Shown one piece after another: positions 24,991-32,174 of a stretch of DNA of 32,397 nt. The notes beneath the pieces were generated by a model. That model did no database searches and was not told the DNA's origin. It saw only the letters and a program-made list of their open reading frames with translations. The stretch comes from UBA1479 sp964012715 (GTDB lineage Bacteria; Pseudomonadota; Alphaproteobacteria; Rhodospirillales; Casp-alpha2): positions 1 through 32,397 of the forward strand of contig CAXGUG010000034.1 in the NCBI GenBank assembly GCA_964012715.1, written 5' to 3'. Within the stretch, counting starts at the first letter, position 1; the number at the start of each line of letters is the position of its first letter. The translations under genes were made by a program, and so were the position numbers.

Positions 24991-25008
24991 TCAGGCTTTA
25001 CCGCCTGA
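24991..25008 (-). terminator. hairpin over the stop codon of the MarR gene
   Basis: TCAGGC (24991-24996) and GCCTGA (25003-25008) form a 6-bp stem with a 6-base loop that includes the TGA stop on the - strand. It is followed by CTGATTT. A modest terminator, or chance. Confidence 0.35.
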
Positions 25009-25452
25009 TTTCCCAGGCGCGCCCCAATCCGCGGCCAGATGTTTGCGCAGGTCGGCCACAGCTTGCTTTCCGATCCGCTTGGTCAGCTCTTTCTCCAAGT
25101 CCGCAATGGCGGTGGCGGCCTTTTGGTCCAGGGTCCGGCCAAGCAACGCCAGCTTGACCAATTTGACCCGGCGGTCGGTCTGGCTATCGACCAGATCGAC
25201 CAAGGCCGAACGTTCCATTTCGCCGATCATCTGATGCATCGCCTGCCGGGTCACGCCGACGCGGCGTGCCAATTCGGCGATCGAGGTCCCGTCGTCGTCG
25301 AGGCTCGCCAATGTCATGAACTGGCTGCCCGACAAACGCGGCAGATGCGCGGTATCGGGATCGGAGGCCAGGCCTTCCTCGAACCAACGAAAGGCCCGCA
25401 CCAAAAGGGCGCCCAGGTTCGCGGCACCGTGCAAGGACGAATCAGCAGCCAT
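24991..25452 (-). CDS. MarR-family transcriptional regulator
   Basis: 153 residues. A winged helix-turn-helix is visible: SIAELARRVGVTRQAMHQMIGEMERSALV (recognition helix about 66-80) and the wing DSQTDRRVKLVKLALLGRTL. It is flanked by the N- and C-terminal dimer helices. Such dimers repress nearby genes and release DNA on binding phenolic or oxidising compounds. A GGAG site precedes ATG 25452. It lies 49 bases after the cupin gene on the same strand, so cupin, glutathione transferase and regulator may form one unit. An AACGT-N11-ACGTT inverted repeat just upstream (near 25472-25492) is a possible operator. Confidence 0.92.
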   Translation of the reverse strand: MAADSSLHGAANLGALLVRAFRWFEEGLASDPDTAHLPRLSGSQFMTLASLDDDGTSIAELARRVGVTRQAMHQMIGEMERSALVDLVDSQTDRRVKLVKLALLGRTLDQKAATAIADLEKELTKRIGKQAVADLRKHLAADWGAPGKSGGKA

Positions 25453-25501
25453 GGCGGCATCTCCAAAAAACGTCAGCCGCCTTTACGTTAGAACGCGCGC
25501 T

Positions 25502-25963
25502 TCAGGATTTCCAGTCCGCTGGCGCCCAATTGGGCGGGGCCATTTCAAAGGCAGAGAACTCGAACGCCGGAGCCACGGCGCAACCGACCAGGACCCAACC
25601 CTCCGCCGTCGGGTCGATCAGGCGCGCGGCCTGCCACCATCCGGCGGGCACCACCACCTGCGGCTTGTGGCCGCCGGTCAGGTTGCTGCCCAGCACATGG
25701 GTCTCGACCGCGCCGCCATCGGGCGATAGGGCAAGCTCCAGCCCCGCCGTCCCGGCGCCGCCGGCGGCATGGAAATTCCAGATTTCCGCGGCATCGGTGA
25801 CACGATGCCAATGGGACCGCTCACCCCCCGACAACAGGTAATGAATGCTGGTCACAGCACCACGGCCCCCGTCCGGGACCGCATCGCGGTAGATTTCACG
25901 GTAATGACCGCCCTCGGGATGAGGGGCGAGGTTCAATTCCCTGATGACGTCGGCTGCCCGCAC
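25502..25963 (-). CDS. DUF985 cupin-fold protein
   Basis: 153 residues. It has the DUF985 pattern LNLAPHPEGGHYREIYRD, SIHYLLSGGERSHWHRV, DAAEIWNFHAAG, a long GSNLTGGHKPQVVVPAGWWQAARL strand pair, and the GCAVAPAFEFSAFEMA end. It is a small beta-barrel with His residues that could hold a metal or a sugar ligand; the biochemical role of the family is not settled. The start is a GTG at 25963 behind GGGGGGCGG. It follows the glutathione transferase gene by 32 bases on the same strand. Confidence 0.9.
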   Translation of the reverse strand: MRAADVIRELNLAPHPEGGHYREIYRDAVPDGGRGAVTSIHYLLSGGERSHWHRVTDAAEIWNFHAAGGAGTAGLELALSPDGGAVETHVLGSNLTGGHKPQVVVPAGWWQAARLIDPTAEGWVLVGCAVAPAFEFSAFEMAPPNWAPADWKS

Positions 25964-25995
25964 GTCCGCCCCCCTTGCATCTTCCCGAGCCAGGA

Positions 25996-26601
25996 TTACG
26001 ACTTGGGCGGTTCAGTCGCGACCATCGACGGCCGGGCCGAGAACGCGGCATACCAATCGGCGACCGCCGGATTGTCGTCGCGCCAATTGATATCGGCGAA
26101 CCGCAGATCGGCCCAACCAAAGAAGCAGCCAAGCGAAATGTGACCGATGGTAATCGGGCCCGACAGGACGCTGGCTTCGTCTTCCAGCGCGCCGATGCAG
26201 CGTGCCAGGGTTTCGTTGGCGCGCTCGATCCAGTCGGCACGCTGATTATCGGCCCAGAACCGGCCCTCTAACACGCGGCGCATGCCTGTTTCGCACATGC
26301 CGTCACCCAGCGCGTTCAGGCGCAATGCCTGCCAACGCGCACCACCGGTGGCGGGAAACAGCTTCTGTCCGCTGTGCAGGCTGTCCAGGTATTCGCAGAT
26401 GACCGTGGAATCGTACAACACTTCACCGCCATCGGTGATCAGCGTCGGGACCTTGTTCACCGGGTTGTCCGCACCCAGGTCCGACCCCAGATCCCAGGGA
26501 TTGGTGGTAATGCATTCGATCTGATCGACCAGCCCTGCCTCATGGGCCGTGATCATGACCTTGCGAACGAAGGGCGAAGTCGGGGAATAGCGCAGTTTCA
26601 T
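25996..26601 (-). CDS. glutathione S-transferase family protein
   Basis: 201 residues. The N-terminal thioredoxin fold starts MKLRYSPTSPFVRKVMITAHEAGL, where a Ser in the SPTSPF loop is the likely thiolate-activating residue. NKVPTLITDGGEVLYDSTVICEYLD is the glutathione-binding cis-Pro and gamma-Glu site. The all-helical C-terminal domain ends with ADWYAAFSARPSMVATEPP. It is a bacterial zeta/beta-like GST with no assigned substrate. Probably the first gene of a unit with the DUF985 cupin and MarR genes, which suggests stress or detoxification, an inference from context. It diverges from the methyltransferase at 26730. Confidence 0.93.
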   Translation of the reverse strand: MKLRYSPTSPFVRKVMITAHEAGLVDQIECITTNPWDLGSDLGADNPVNKVPTLITDGGEVLYDSTVICEYLDSLHSGQKLFPATGGARWQALRLNALGDGMCETGMRRVLEGRFWADNQRADWIERANETLARCIGALEDEASVLSGPITIGHISLGCFFGWADLRFADINWRDDNPAVADWYAAFSARPSMVATEPPKS

Positions 26602-26695
26602 CGGTGGATGTCTCCCGGATGGGTGTTGAAATTTGCCGCGACCTTAACACCCGTCTACGGACGACGCCACGCCTGGAACATCGACTCACGGCGTT

Positions 26696-26722
26696 TTGAC
26701 AAGGCGCGAATTCGACTATGCT
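26696..26722 (+). promoter_or_regulatory. promoter of the methyltransferase gene, likely leaderless
   Basis: TTGACA (26696-26701, perfect -35) and TATGCT (26717-26722) have a short 15-base spacer. The start of transcription would fall at 26729-26730, on the A of the ATG at 26730. Confidence 0.5.
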
Positions 26723-26729
26723 GCGGACC

Positions 26730-27488
26730 ATGTGGATCGATGTCGTCGACTTGAGGGATTTCTACGCCTCGCCCCTGGGCCAGGCGGCCAGACGCATGAT
26801 CCGGCGCAAGATCCGCGCCATGTGGCCCGACACCAAAGGACAGCGGATTTTGGGCCTGGGGTACGCCGCCCCCTATTTGGATGGCTTCCGCGAAGAAGCC
26901 GACCGGGTAATCGCCGCCATGCCCGCCCGCCAAGGTGTCTTGCGTTGGCCGGCCCAGGGCGGCGGCCAAGCGACCCTGGTGGATGAGTTGGAACTACCCT
27001 TTCCCGATCTATCCATGGACCGGATCGTGATCGTCCACGCCTTGGAATGCGCCGAACAGATCGGCCCCCTGATGCGCGAGGTCTGGCGCGTGCTGTCCGA
27101 TTCAGGGCGCCTGATGGTGATCGTGCCCAACCGTTCGGGCCTTTGGGCCCGGTTCGAACGCACGCCGTTCGGCTTTGGTCGGCCGTTTTCTCCGCGCCAG
27201 TTGTCTCATTTGCTGCGAGAATCGATGTTCACCCCGCTGACGACCGAACGGGCGCTCTACATGCCGCCGTTCCGCACGGCCCTGCTGGTGCGCTCTGCCC
27301 CGGCCTGGGAACGGGCCGGCGGCGTGATGTGGGGGTCCTTCGCCGGGGTCGTGATGATGGAGGCCGTCAAACAGATTTACGCCGCCACGCCCGCGGCCCA
27401 GGAACGGCGGCGATCCTATATTTCCCTGCCCCAGGGGCACGGCGCCGCCGGGCGCAGCGGGCTGACGACCCGCCAAGGAAAGCCCTAG
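26730..27488 (+). CDS. class I SAM-dependent methyltransferase-like protein
   Basis: 252 residues from ATG 26730 (MWIDVVDLRDFYASPLGQ). An in-frame ATG at 26718 is inside the -10 element and so unlikely. The Rossmann-type core shows RILGLGYAAPYL (motif I, degenerate), an acidic LELPFPDLSMDRIVIVHALECAEQ (motif IV region) and LMREVWRVLSDSGRLMVIVPNRSGLWARFE (post-motif strand). A C-terminal extension (TPFGFGRPFSPRQLSHLLRES...) is typical of an alphaproteobacterial family often annotated only as methyltransferase. The substrate is not known. It sits alone, 129 bases ahead of the aromatic amino acid genes, which have their own promoter. Confidence 0.88.
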   Translation: MWIDVVDLRDFYASPLGQAARRMIRRKIRAMWPDTKGQRILGLGYAAPYLDGFREEADRVIAAMPARQGVLRWPAQGGGQATLVDELELPFPDLSMDRIVIVHALECAEQIGPLMREVWRVLSDSGRLMVIVPNRSGLWARFERTPFGFGRPFSPRQLSHLLRESMFTPLTTERALYMPPFRTALLVRSAPAWERAGGVMWGSFAGVVMMEAVKQIYAATPAAQERRRSYISLPQGHGAAGRSGLTTRQGKP

Positions 27489-27491
27489 GAC

Positions 27492-27520
27492 CTGATTTAC
27501 CCCTGATTTGGCTTTGATTT
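27492..27520 (+). repeat. three direct repeats at one-helical-turn spacing
   Basis: CTGATTT at 27492-27498 and 27503-27509, and TTGATTT at 27514-27520, recur with an exact 11-base period. The third copy is also the -35 element of the downstream operon. Such phasing puts the copies on one face of the helix, as for a regulator binding side by side. Confidence 0.5.
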
Positions 27521-27542
27521 CCGGGCTGCATCCCAGTATCAC
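27514..27542 (+). promoter_or_regulatory. promoter of the chorismate mutase-hisC-tyrA operon
   Basis: TTGATT (27514-27519) and TATCAC (27537-27542) with a 17-base spacer. Transcription from about 27549 leaves a leader of about 70 bases without an obvious attenuator peptide rich in Phe or Tyr. Confidence 0.5.
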
Positions 27543-27617
27543 TACGCGTCCCCGGCTCCGGCCCGGCAACCATGACGACCATCATCGAATTACGGCATAC
27601 CACGGAACGGCCCGACC

Positions 27618-28511
27618 ATGGCGAAGACCAGCAAACCCACGCTCGCAGACCTGCGTCAACAGATTGACGACATCGACACGCAGCTTCACGAGCTGATCAT
27701 GCAACGCACGCAGATCGTTGAGAACGTGCGCGAGATCAAGAAAGGCGAGTCCGTCAAAATTCGCCCGGCGCGCGAGGCGGAAATCGTCTATCGCCTGATG
27801 GAAAACCATAAAGGCCACTTCCCCCGCCGCGAACTGACGCGCATCTGGCGCGAACTGATCGTCGCGACCCTCAGCTTCGAAGGCCCGTTTTCCGTGGCCG
27901 TCCTGGTGCCCGAGAACCAGACCGGGTTTTGGGACATCGCCCGCGATCAATACGGCAGCTTCACGCCGATGCGCCGGTTCACGACCAGCGCCAGGGTGAT
28001 CGAGGCCGTGCAGCGCCAGGAATACACCCTGGGCATCCTGCCCCTGCCGCGCAACGACCAAGCCGACCCTTGGTGGCGCAATCTGGTTTCCACGTCCGAG
28101 GACGCGCCCCGCGTCATCGCCCGCCTGCCGTTCGCCGGCCCGGGCAACGGGTTCGAAGCCCAGGGCCTGGAAGCCCTGGTCATCTGCCCCAAGGTCAAAC
28201 CCGAAGCCACGGGCCGCGACCGCACCTATCTGGCGGTCGAATGCGAAGAAGACATTCCCTTCCGCGCCATCGGCAAGGCCCTGAATGACCTGGGCTTTTC
28301 GCCCGTGTTCAATCAGGTCTGGCACGAGCCGACGCGCCCCGCCGCCTGGACCCACTTCGTCGAGGTGTTCGGCTTCGTCGACCCGGAAAAGAACCACATG
28401 GACGCCTTGCTGGACGCCGTTCCCGGACGAGTCAGCCGCGTCATTCACCTGGGTTCCTGCGCAACGCCGCTTGGCCCGCAGGAACTGGACCCGGAAGGTG
28501 CGCGGAAATGA
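27618..28511 (+). CDS. chorismate mutase with a degenerate prephenate dehydratase/ACT-like C-terminal region
   Basis: 297 residues. Residues 8-90 are an AroQ-type chorismate mutase helix bundle, LADLRQQIDDIDTQLHELIMQRTQIVENVREIKK...RPAREAEIVYRL. Arg13, Arg30, Lys41 or Lys42 and Arg52 are in the catalytic places. The C-terminal 200 residues look like a worn prephenate dehydratase: VAVLVPENQTGFWDIARDQYGSFTPMRRF and YTLGILPLPRN recall the PDT lobe, but the essential Thr-Arg-Phe motif is absent. The last 90 residues (TYLAVECEEDIPFRAIGKALNDLGF...VFGFVDPEKN) resemble an ACT regulatory fold. So it probably makes prephenate and is regulated by an aromatic amino acid. The stop overlaps hisC (ATGA). 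Confidence 0.88.
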   Translation: MAKTSKPTLADLRQQIDDIDTQLHELIMQRTQIVENVREIKKGESVKIRPAREAEIVYRLMENHKGHFPRRELTRIWRELIVATLSFEGPFSVAVLVPENQTGFWDIARDQYGSFTPMRRFTTSARVIEAVQRQEYTLGILPLPRNDQADPWWRNLVSTSEDAPRVIARLPFAGPGNGFEAQGLEALVICPKVKPEATGRDRTYLAVECEEDIPFRAIGKALNDLGFSPVFNQVWHEPTRPAAWTHFVEVFGFVDPEKNHMDALLDAVPGRVSRVIHLGSCATPLGPQELDPEGARK

Positions 28512-29605
28512 CCACGCCCGAACCGCAACCCGGCATCATGAACATCGCCCCCTACAAGGGCGGTGAAAGCAAGATCGAGGGCGCCGCGAAGGTCATCAAG
28601 CTGTCTTCCAACGAAGGCGCTTTCGGCCCCAGCCCCGCCGCCGTCCAGGCAATGGTCGATGCCGCGTCGAACATCCACCGCTACCCCGACGGGCATGCGC
28701 CGGAACTGCGCGCCGCCATCGCCGGGCGCTACGGGCTGGAAGCATCCCGCATCGTCCTGGGTGCCGGGTCGGACGAGGTCATCAACCTGTTGTGCCAGGC
28801 CTATGTCGGCCCGGGCGACGAGGTTCTGTATTCCGAACACGGCTTCCTGATGTACGGCATTTCCGCCATGGCCGCCGGCGGCACGCCGGTCACGGCACCG
28901 GAAACCGATCTGAAGGCCGACGTCGACAACCTATTGGCGGCGGTGACCGACAAAACGCGCCTGTTGTTCGTCGCCAATCCGAACAACCCGACCGGCACCT
29001 ACCTGACGGCGGACGAAATGCAGCGTCTGCGCGACGGTCTGCGCGACGACGTGATCCTGGTGATCGACGGCGCCTATGCCGAATACGTGGTCGGCATCCC
29101 CGGCTATACCGACGGCATGGACATGGCCCGCTCCGCCGACAACGTGGTGATGACCCGCACGTTCTCCAAAATGTACGGCCTGGGCGGCGCACGCCTGGGC
29201 TGGGGCTACATGCCCGAGAAAATGGCGGCGGTCCTGAACCGCATCCGCGGGCCGTTCAACGTCTCGGTTCCGGCTCAGGCCGCTGGGCTGGCGGCGTTCA
29301 ACGACACGGCTTTCACCGAGAAGAGCCGCGCCCACAACGACGAATGGCTGAAGCGGACGCAGGACGCCCTGCGTCAAATCGGCCTGTTCGTGCCGGCAAA
29401 CAGCGTCGGCAATTTCGTACTGGCCCGGTTCGCCGATGTGGCCCAGGCCGAAGCCGCCGACGCGCATCTGAAATCCAAGGGCGTGATCGTGCGCCGGGTT
29501 GCCAGCTACGGCCTGCCCGATTGCCTACGCATCACCATCGGCAAGGCCGACGAGATGGAGCTGGTGATCGCCAGCCTGCGCGAATTCATGGGAGCCGACG
29601 CATGA
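28508..29605 (+). CDS. hisC: histidinol-phosphate/aromatic aminotransferase (HisC family)
   Basis: 365 residues. A PLP-dependent class I/II aminotransferase with the HisC start IMNIAPYKGG, KLSSNEGAFGPS (substrate and PLP contact), the NPNNPTGTY turn (158-165), Asp187 and Tyr190, and the PLP lysine Lys221 in TRTFSKMYGLGGARLGW. The C-terminal arginine region VRRVASYGLPDCLRITIG binds the substrate acid group. Between a chorismate mutase and tyrA, joined by ATGA overlaps at both ends, it most likely transaminates prephenate or 4-hydroxyphenylpyruvate as well as, or instead of, imidazole-acetol phosphate. HisC-tyrA pairing is known from other alphaproteobacteria such as Zymomonas. Confidence 0.93.
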   Translation: MTTPEPQPGIMNIAPYKGGESKIEGAAKVIKLSSNEGAFGPSPAAVQAMVDAASNIHRYPDGHAPELRAAIAGRYGLEASRIVLGAGSDEVINLLCQAYVGPGDEVLYSEHGFLMYGISAMAAGGTPVTAPETDLKADVDNLLAAVTDKTRLLFVANPNNPTGTYLTADEMQRLRDGLRDDVILVIDGAYAEYVVGIPGYTDGMDMARSADNVVMTRTFSKMYGLGGARLGWGYMPEKMAAVLNRIRGPFNVSVPAQAAGLAAFNDTAFTEKSRAHNDEWLKRTQDALRQIGLFVPANSVGNFVLARFADVAQAEAADAHLKSKGVIVRRVASYGLPDCLRITIGKADEMELVIASLREFMGADA

Positions 29606-30501
29606 GCACCCCGGACAAAACCGGCCCGATGTTCGACCGGATCGCGTTTATCGGGATCGGCTTGATCGGCTCGTCCCTGGCGCGGATCGTCCGTCGCGAC
29701 GGCCTGGCGGGCAAGGTCGCAGTCGCCGCGCGCAAACAAGAAACCCTGGACACCGTCATGCGCCTGGGCTTGGCCGACGAAGTCACCACCGACCCGGCGG
29801 AAGCCGTGAAGGACGCGGACATCGTTTTCATCTGTACCCCCATGGGTGCTTATGAAGCCGTCGCCAAGGCCATCGCCCCGGCCCTGAAGCAGGGGGCGAT
29901 CGTCACCGACGTCGGTTCGGTCAAACTGCCCGCGATCGCGGCGGTCAAACCGCATCTTCCGGCGGGCGTGCATTTCGTGCCCGGCCATCCCCTGGCGGGG
30001 ACCGAGCATTCGGGGCCGGAATCCGGGTTCCCGGAATTGTTCGAAGGCCGCTGGTTGCTGCTGACGCCCGAAGAAGACACCGACCCGGCCGCCGTCGCCA
30101 AGGTCCGGGAATTCTGGCAGCGCACCGGCTCGAAGATCGAAGTCATGGAAGCCGCCCATCACGACCAGGTTCTGGCCATCACCTCGCACCTGCCGCACCT
30201 GATCGCCTATACGATCGTCGATACGGCGACGCAGTTGTCGACGGACCTGCAAAAGGAAGTGATCGAATTTTCGGCCACGGGCTTTCGCGATTTCACCCGC
30301 ATCGCAGCCTCGGACCCGGTGATGTGGCGTGACATTTTCCTGACCAACCGCGACGCGGTTCTGGAAATCCTGGGCCGGTTTTCGGAAGACCTGTCGGCCA
30401 TGCAGCGCATGATCCGGCGCGGCGACGGCGATGGCCTGGAAGAGGTCTTCACCCGCACCCGCGCCGTGCGCCGGGGTGTGATCGACGCCAAGCAGGCCTG
30501 A
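29602..30501 (+). CDS. tyrA: prephenate/arogenate dehydrogenase TyrA
   Basis: 299 residues. The NAD(P)-binding motif GIGLIGSSLAR (18-28) is followed by IVFICTPMGAY, TDVGSVK, the HFVPGHPLAGTEHSGPESG substrate loop, and the catalytic-helix ITSHLPHLIAY with its conserved His pair. GFRDFTRIAASDPVMWRDIFLTN is the C-terminal dimer domain. It oxidatively decarboxylates prephenate or arogenate towards tyrosine. It is the last gene of the coupled chorismate mutase-hisC-tyrA unit, and an 8-bp hairpin without T-tract follows. Whether it prefers arogenate cannot be told from the sequence. Confidence 0.95.
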   Translation: MSTPDKTGPMFDRIAFIGIGLIGSSLARIVRRDGLAGKVAVAARKQETLDTVMRLGLADEVTTDPAEAVKDADIVFICTPMGAYEAVAKAIAPALKQGAIVTDVGSVKLPAIAAVKPHLPAGVHFVPGHPLAGTEHSGPESGFPELFEGRWLLLTPEEDTDPAAVAKVREFWQRTGSKIEVMEAAHHDQVLAITSHLPHLIAYTIVDTATQLSTDLQKEVIEFSATGFRDFTRIAASDPVMWRDIFLTNRDAVLEILGRFSEDLSAMQRMIRRGDGDGLEEVFTRTRAVRRGVIDAKQA

Positions 30502-30517
30502 TCGCTGAAAGCGCGAT

Positions 30518-30540
30518 GCCCCGGCCAAAGCAGCCGGGGC
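30518..30540. terminator. hairpin between tyrA and the copper chaperone gene
   Basis: GCCCCGGC (30518-30525) pairs perfectly with GCCGGGGC (30533-30540) around the loop CAAAGCA. It serves converging transcripts. No T-tract on either strand, so termination may need Rho. Confidence 0.55.
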
Positions 30541-30555
30541 GCCGAGCCATCGTGA

Positions 30556-31104
30556 TTACTTGTGCATCGTGCCGTGATCCATGCCGCCGTGCGCGCCATG
30601 GCTCATCGGTTTTTTCATGACCTCGACCGTCACCGTGACATCGCCCGCCTTTTCAAAGGTCAGGGTCAGGGGGAAGGTATCGCCCTCTTTCAACGGCTGC
30701 TTCAGGTCCATGATCATCACGTGATAACCGCCCGGCTGAAACACCGCCGGCTTTCCGGGGGCCATGGGCACGGCGGCGACGGGCCGCATCTTGGCGACGT
30801 CGCCCTGCATCACGTGTTCATGCAATTCGGTCCGCCCGGCGATGTCCGTATGGGCGGCGACCAGCTTGTCTTCCTTGTCCCCCATGGCGGTGAAATAGGC
30901 GGCGGAAATCCGCAGCTTGGCGATGGTCGGGCGGGCCCAGGCGCCGGTAACGGTAACGCCCTGGTGCGCCATCGCGCCGTGATTCATGCCTTCATGGCCC
31001 TTCATATCGTGCGATTGTGCCAAGGCGGGGGTGGCGAAAGCGGCGGCAAACAGGGCGGTGCCCAGGCAGCCCCCCAAGTAGGCGGTTTTGAACGTGGTCT
31101 TCAT
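30556..31104 (-). CDS. periplasmic copper chaperone PCu(A)C with extra Met/His-rich ends
   Basis: 182 residues. The signal peptide (1-29, ending ATPALA) is supported by AAGGATC before ATG 31104. The Cu(I) motif H-x10-M-x21-H-x-M is exact: His95, Met106, His128, Met130 within LHEHVM...KMRPV...PGGYHVM. Beyond the core, the mature N-terminus (HDMKGHEGMNHGAMAH, 32-47) and the C-terminus (SHGAHGGMDHGTMHK, 168-182) are rich in Met and His, adding more Cu(I)/Cu(II) sites. The family hands copper to cytochrome c oxidase CuA or to Sco. It follows the Cys-rich gene at 31604 by 65 bases, probably as one copper-responsive unit. Confidence 0.94.
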   Translation of the reverse strand: MKTTFKTAYLGGCLGTALFAAAFATPALAQSHDMKGHEGMNHGAMAHQGVTVTGAWARPTIAKLRISAAYFTAMGDKEDKLVAAHTDIAGRTELHEHVMQGDVAKMRPVAAVPMAPGKPAVFQPGGYHVMIMDLKQPLKEGDTFPLTLTFEKAGDVTVTVEVMKKPMSHGAHGGMDHGTMHK

Positions 31105-31169
31105 GATCGGTGATCCTTGATCGGTGCGGCCCGGATCACGGGCCGCGACATAAGCAAACGCGGGTACAG

Positions 31170-31604
31170 TCAGGAGACGCCCAGAACCGGCGGCGCGCGG
31201 GGCTTGCCGGGGGTTTGCGCATGCTGTGCGGCGATCAGGAATTGAGGTGTCGATATCTCGGCGCGGAAGGCGACCGGGGTAGTCAGGCAGGCCCCGCAAA
31301 CGCCCGGCACAGCCATCGCCGCCGTACAGCAGCAACGGGCGCAATCCATCGTGTCGGCGGCGTGGGCCGGGGCCTGTCCCTCGTCACCCGAGGGAAGGAC
31401 CTTCGCCCCACCCGGCGTACAGACGACGCGCAGCGCGGCCAGCAGGTCCTGCTCAGCCGCGCTTGCCGCGGGCTCGGCGGCCTGTACCGGCTGCGCCAAG
31501 GCAATGGCGACGACCGCGATCTTCACCCATAGCGCGGCCAACAACACCGCACCGGTGGCGCGGCGGCGGAAACGCGGCAGAATGTTGAGAACGCTGGCGG
31601 TCAA
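31170..31604 (-). CDS. small Cys-rich DUF2946-like membrane-anchored protein
   Basis: 144 residues from a TTG start (31604) behind AAAGGG; GTG or TTG codons further in are alternatives. One hydrophobic segment (about 17-43, AVLLAALWVKIAVVAIALAQPVQA) acts as signal or anchor. The periplasmic part carries Cys62, His81 and the cluster DCARCCC (87-93) plus GVCGAC (101-106), a likely metal site. Such proteins, often called DUF2946, stand next to PCu(A)C and other copper genes, so a copper-binding or relay role is inferred. The assignment rests on composition and neighbourhood. Confidence 0.72.
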   Translation of the reverse strand: MTASVLNILPRFRRRATGAVLLAALWVKIAVVAIALAQPVQAAEPAASAAEQDLLAALRVVCTPGGAKVLPSGDEGQAPAHAADTMDCARCCCTAAMAVPGVCGACLTTPVAFRAEISTPQFLIAAQHAQTPGKPRAPPVLGVS

Positions 31605-31745
31605 GCAATAAACCCTTTCGAATTCGGGTGGACGCTAAAACCCCCTTCCTGCCGAGTCAACGACTAGCCGCCGGTATCGCAATTCCCCCCTTCTTCGATT
31701 AGGCTTTGCGCCAGTCGTCATGAGGGGCAAAGGGGAGGACCGATC

Positions 31746-32159
31746 ATGAATGCCGTGTTCGAAAGTTTTCTGAGCGGGTTTCCCGTTCTCATGCTGCATT
31801 CGTCCGTGACCTTCGTCATGCTCGGTATCGCGATGATGATCTATGTGCGGATCACGCCTTATGACGACATCAAACTGATCCAGGACGGCAATCAGGCGGT
31901 CGCGGTTTCCTTGGCCGCTGCTCTGTTGGGCTTGGCCATTCCCTTGGCGTTCTGCATGGCGACAAGCGTCAATGTCTGGGACATCGTGATCTGGGGCGGC
32001 GTGACCCTGTTTCTTCAGCTGCTGGCCTATCGCCTGGTCGATCTGCTGTTGCGCGGCCTGCCCCAGCGGATTGAAAACGGGGAAATCGGCGCGGCGACCT
32101 TCCTGGCCTCGGTTAAATTGAGCGTCGCCGCGATCAACGCCGCCGCCGTGGTCGGTTGA
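31746..32159 (+). CDS. DUF350 integral membrane protein
   Basis: 137 residues with four membrane helices in two repeats (FPVLMLHSSVTFVMLGIAMMIYVRITPYDDIKLIQDGNQAVAVSLAAALLGLAIPLAF, then VWDIVIWGGVTLFLQLLAYRLVDLLLRGLPQRIENGEIGAATFLASVKLSVAAINAAAV). The DDIKLI...GNQAVAVSL and IENGEIGAA motifs fit DUF350. Its biochemical role is unknown; it is often linked with membrane stress or peptidase genes. GGGGAGG precedes ATG 31746. It is the first gene of an operon with the partial gene at 32175. Confidence 0.9.
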   Translation: MNAVFESFLSGFPVLMLHSSVTFVMLGIAMMIYVRITPYDDIKLIQDGNQAVAVSLAAALLGLAIPLAFCMATSVNVWDIVIWGGVTLFLQLLAYRLVDLLLRGLPQRIENGEIGAATFLASVKLSVAAINAAAVVG

Positions 32160-32174
32160 TCCGGAGGCCAGGCC

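Noticed and set aside
27572..27664. Short frame before and across the chorismate mutase start, considered as an attenuator leader peptide
   Set aside because: It has no Phe or Tyr run and no terminator-antiterminator pair can be seen after it.
28792..29601. Upstream extension of the tyrA frame through hisC
   Set aside because: The extension is an Arg-rich shadow of hisC; the real tyrA start is the ATG at 29602 that overlaps the hisC stop.
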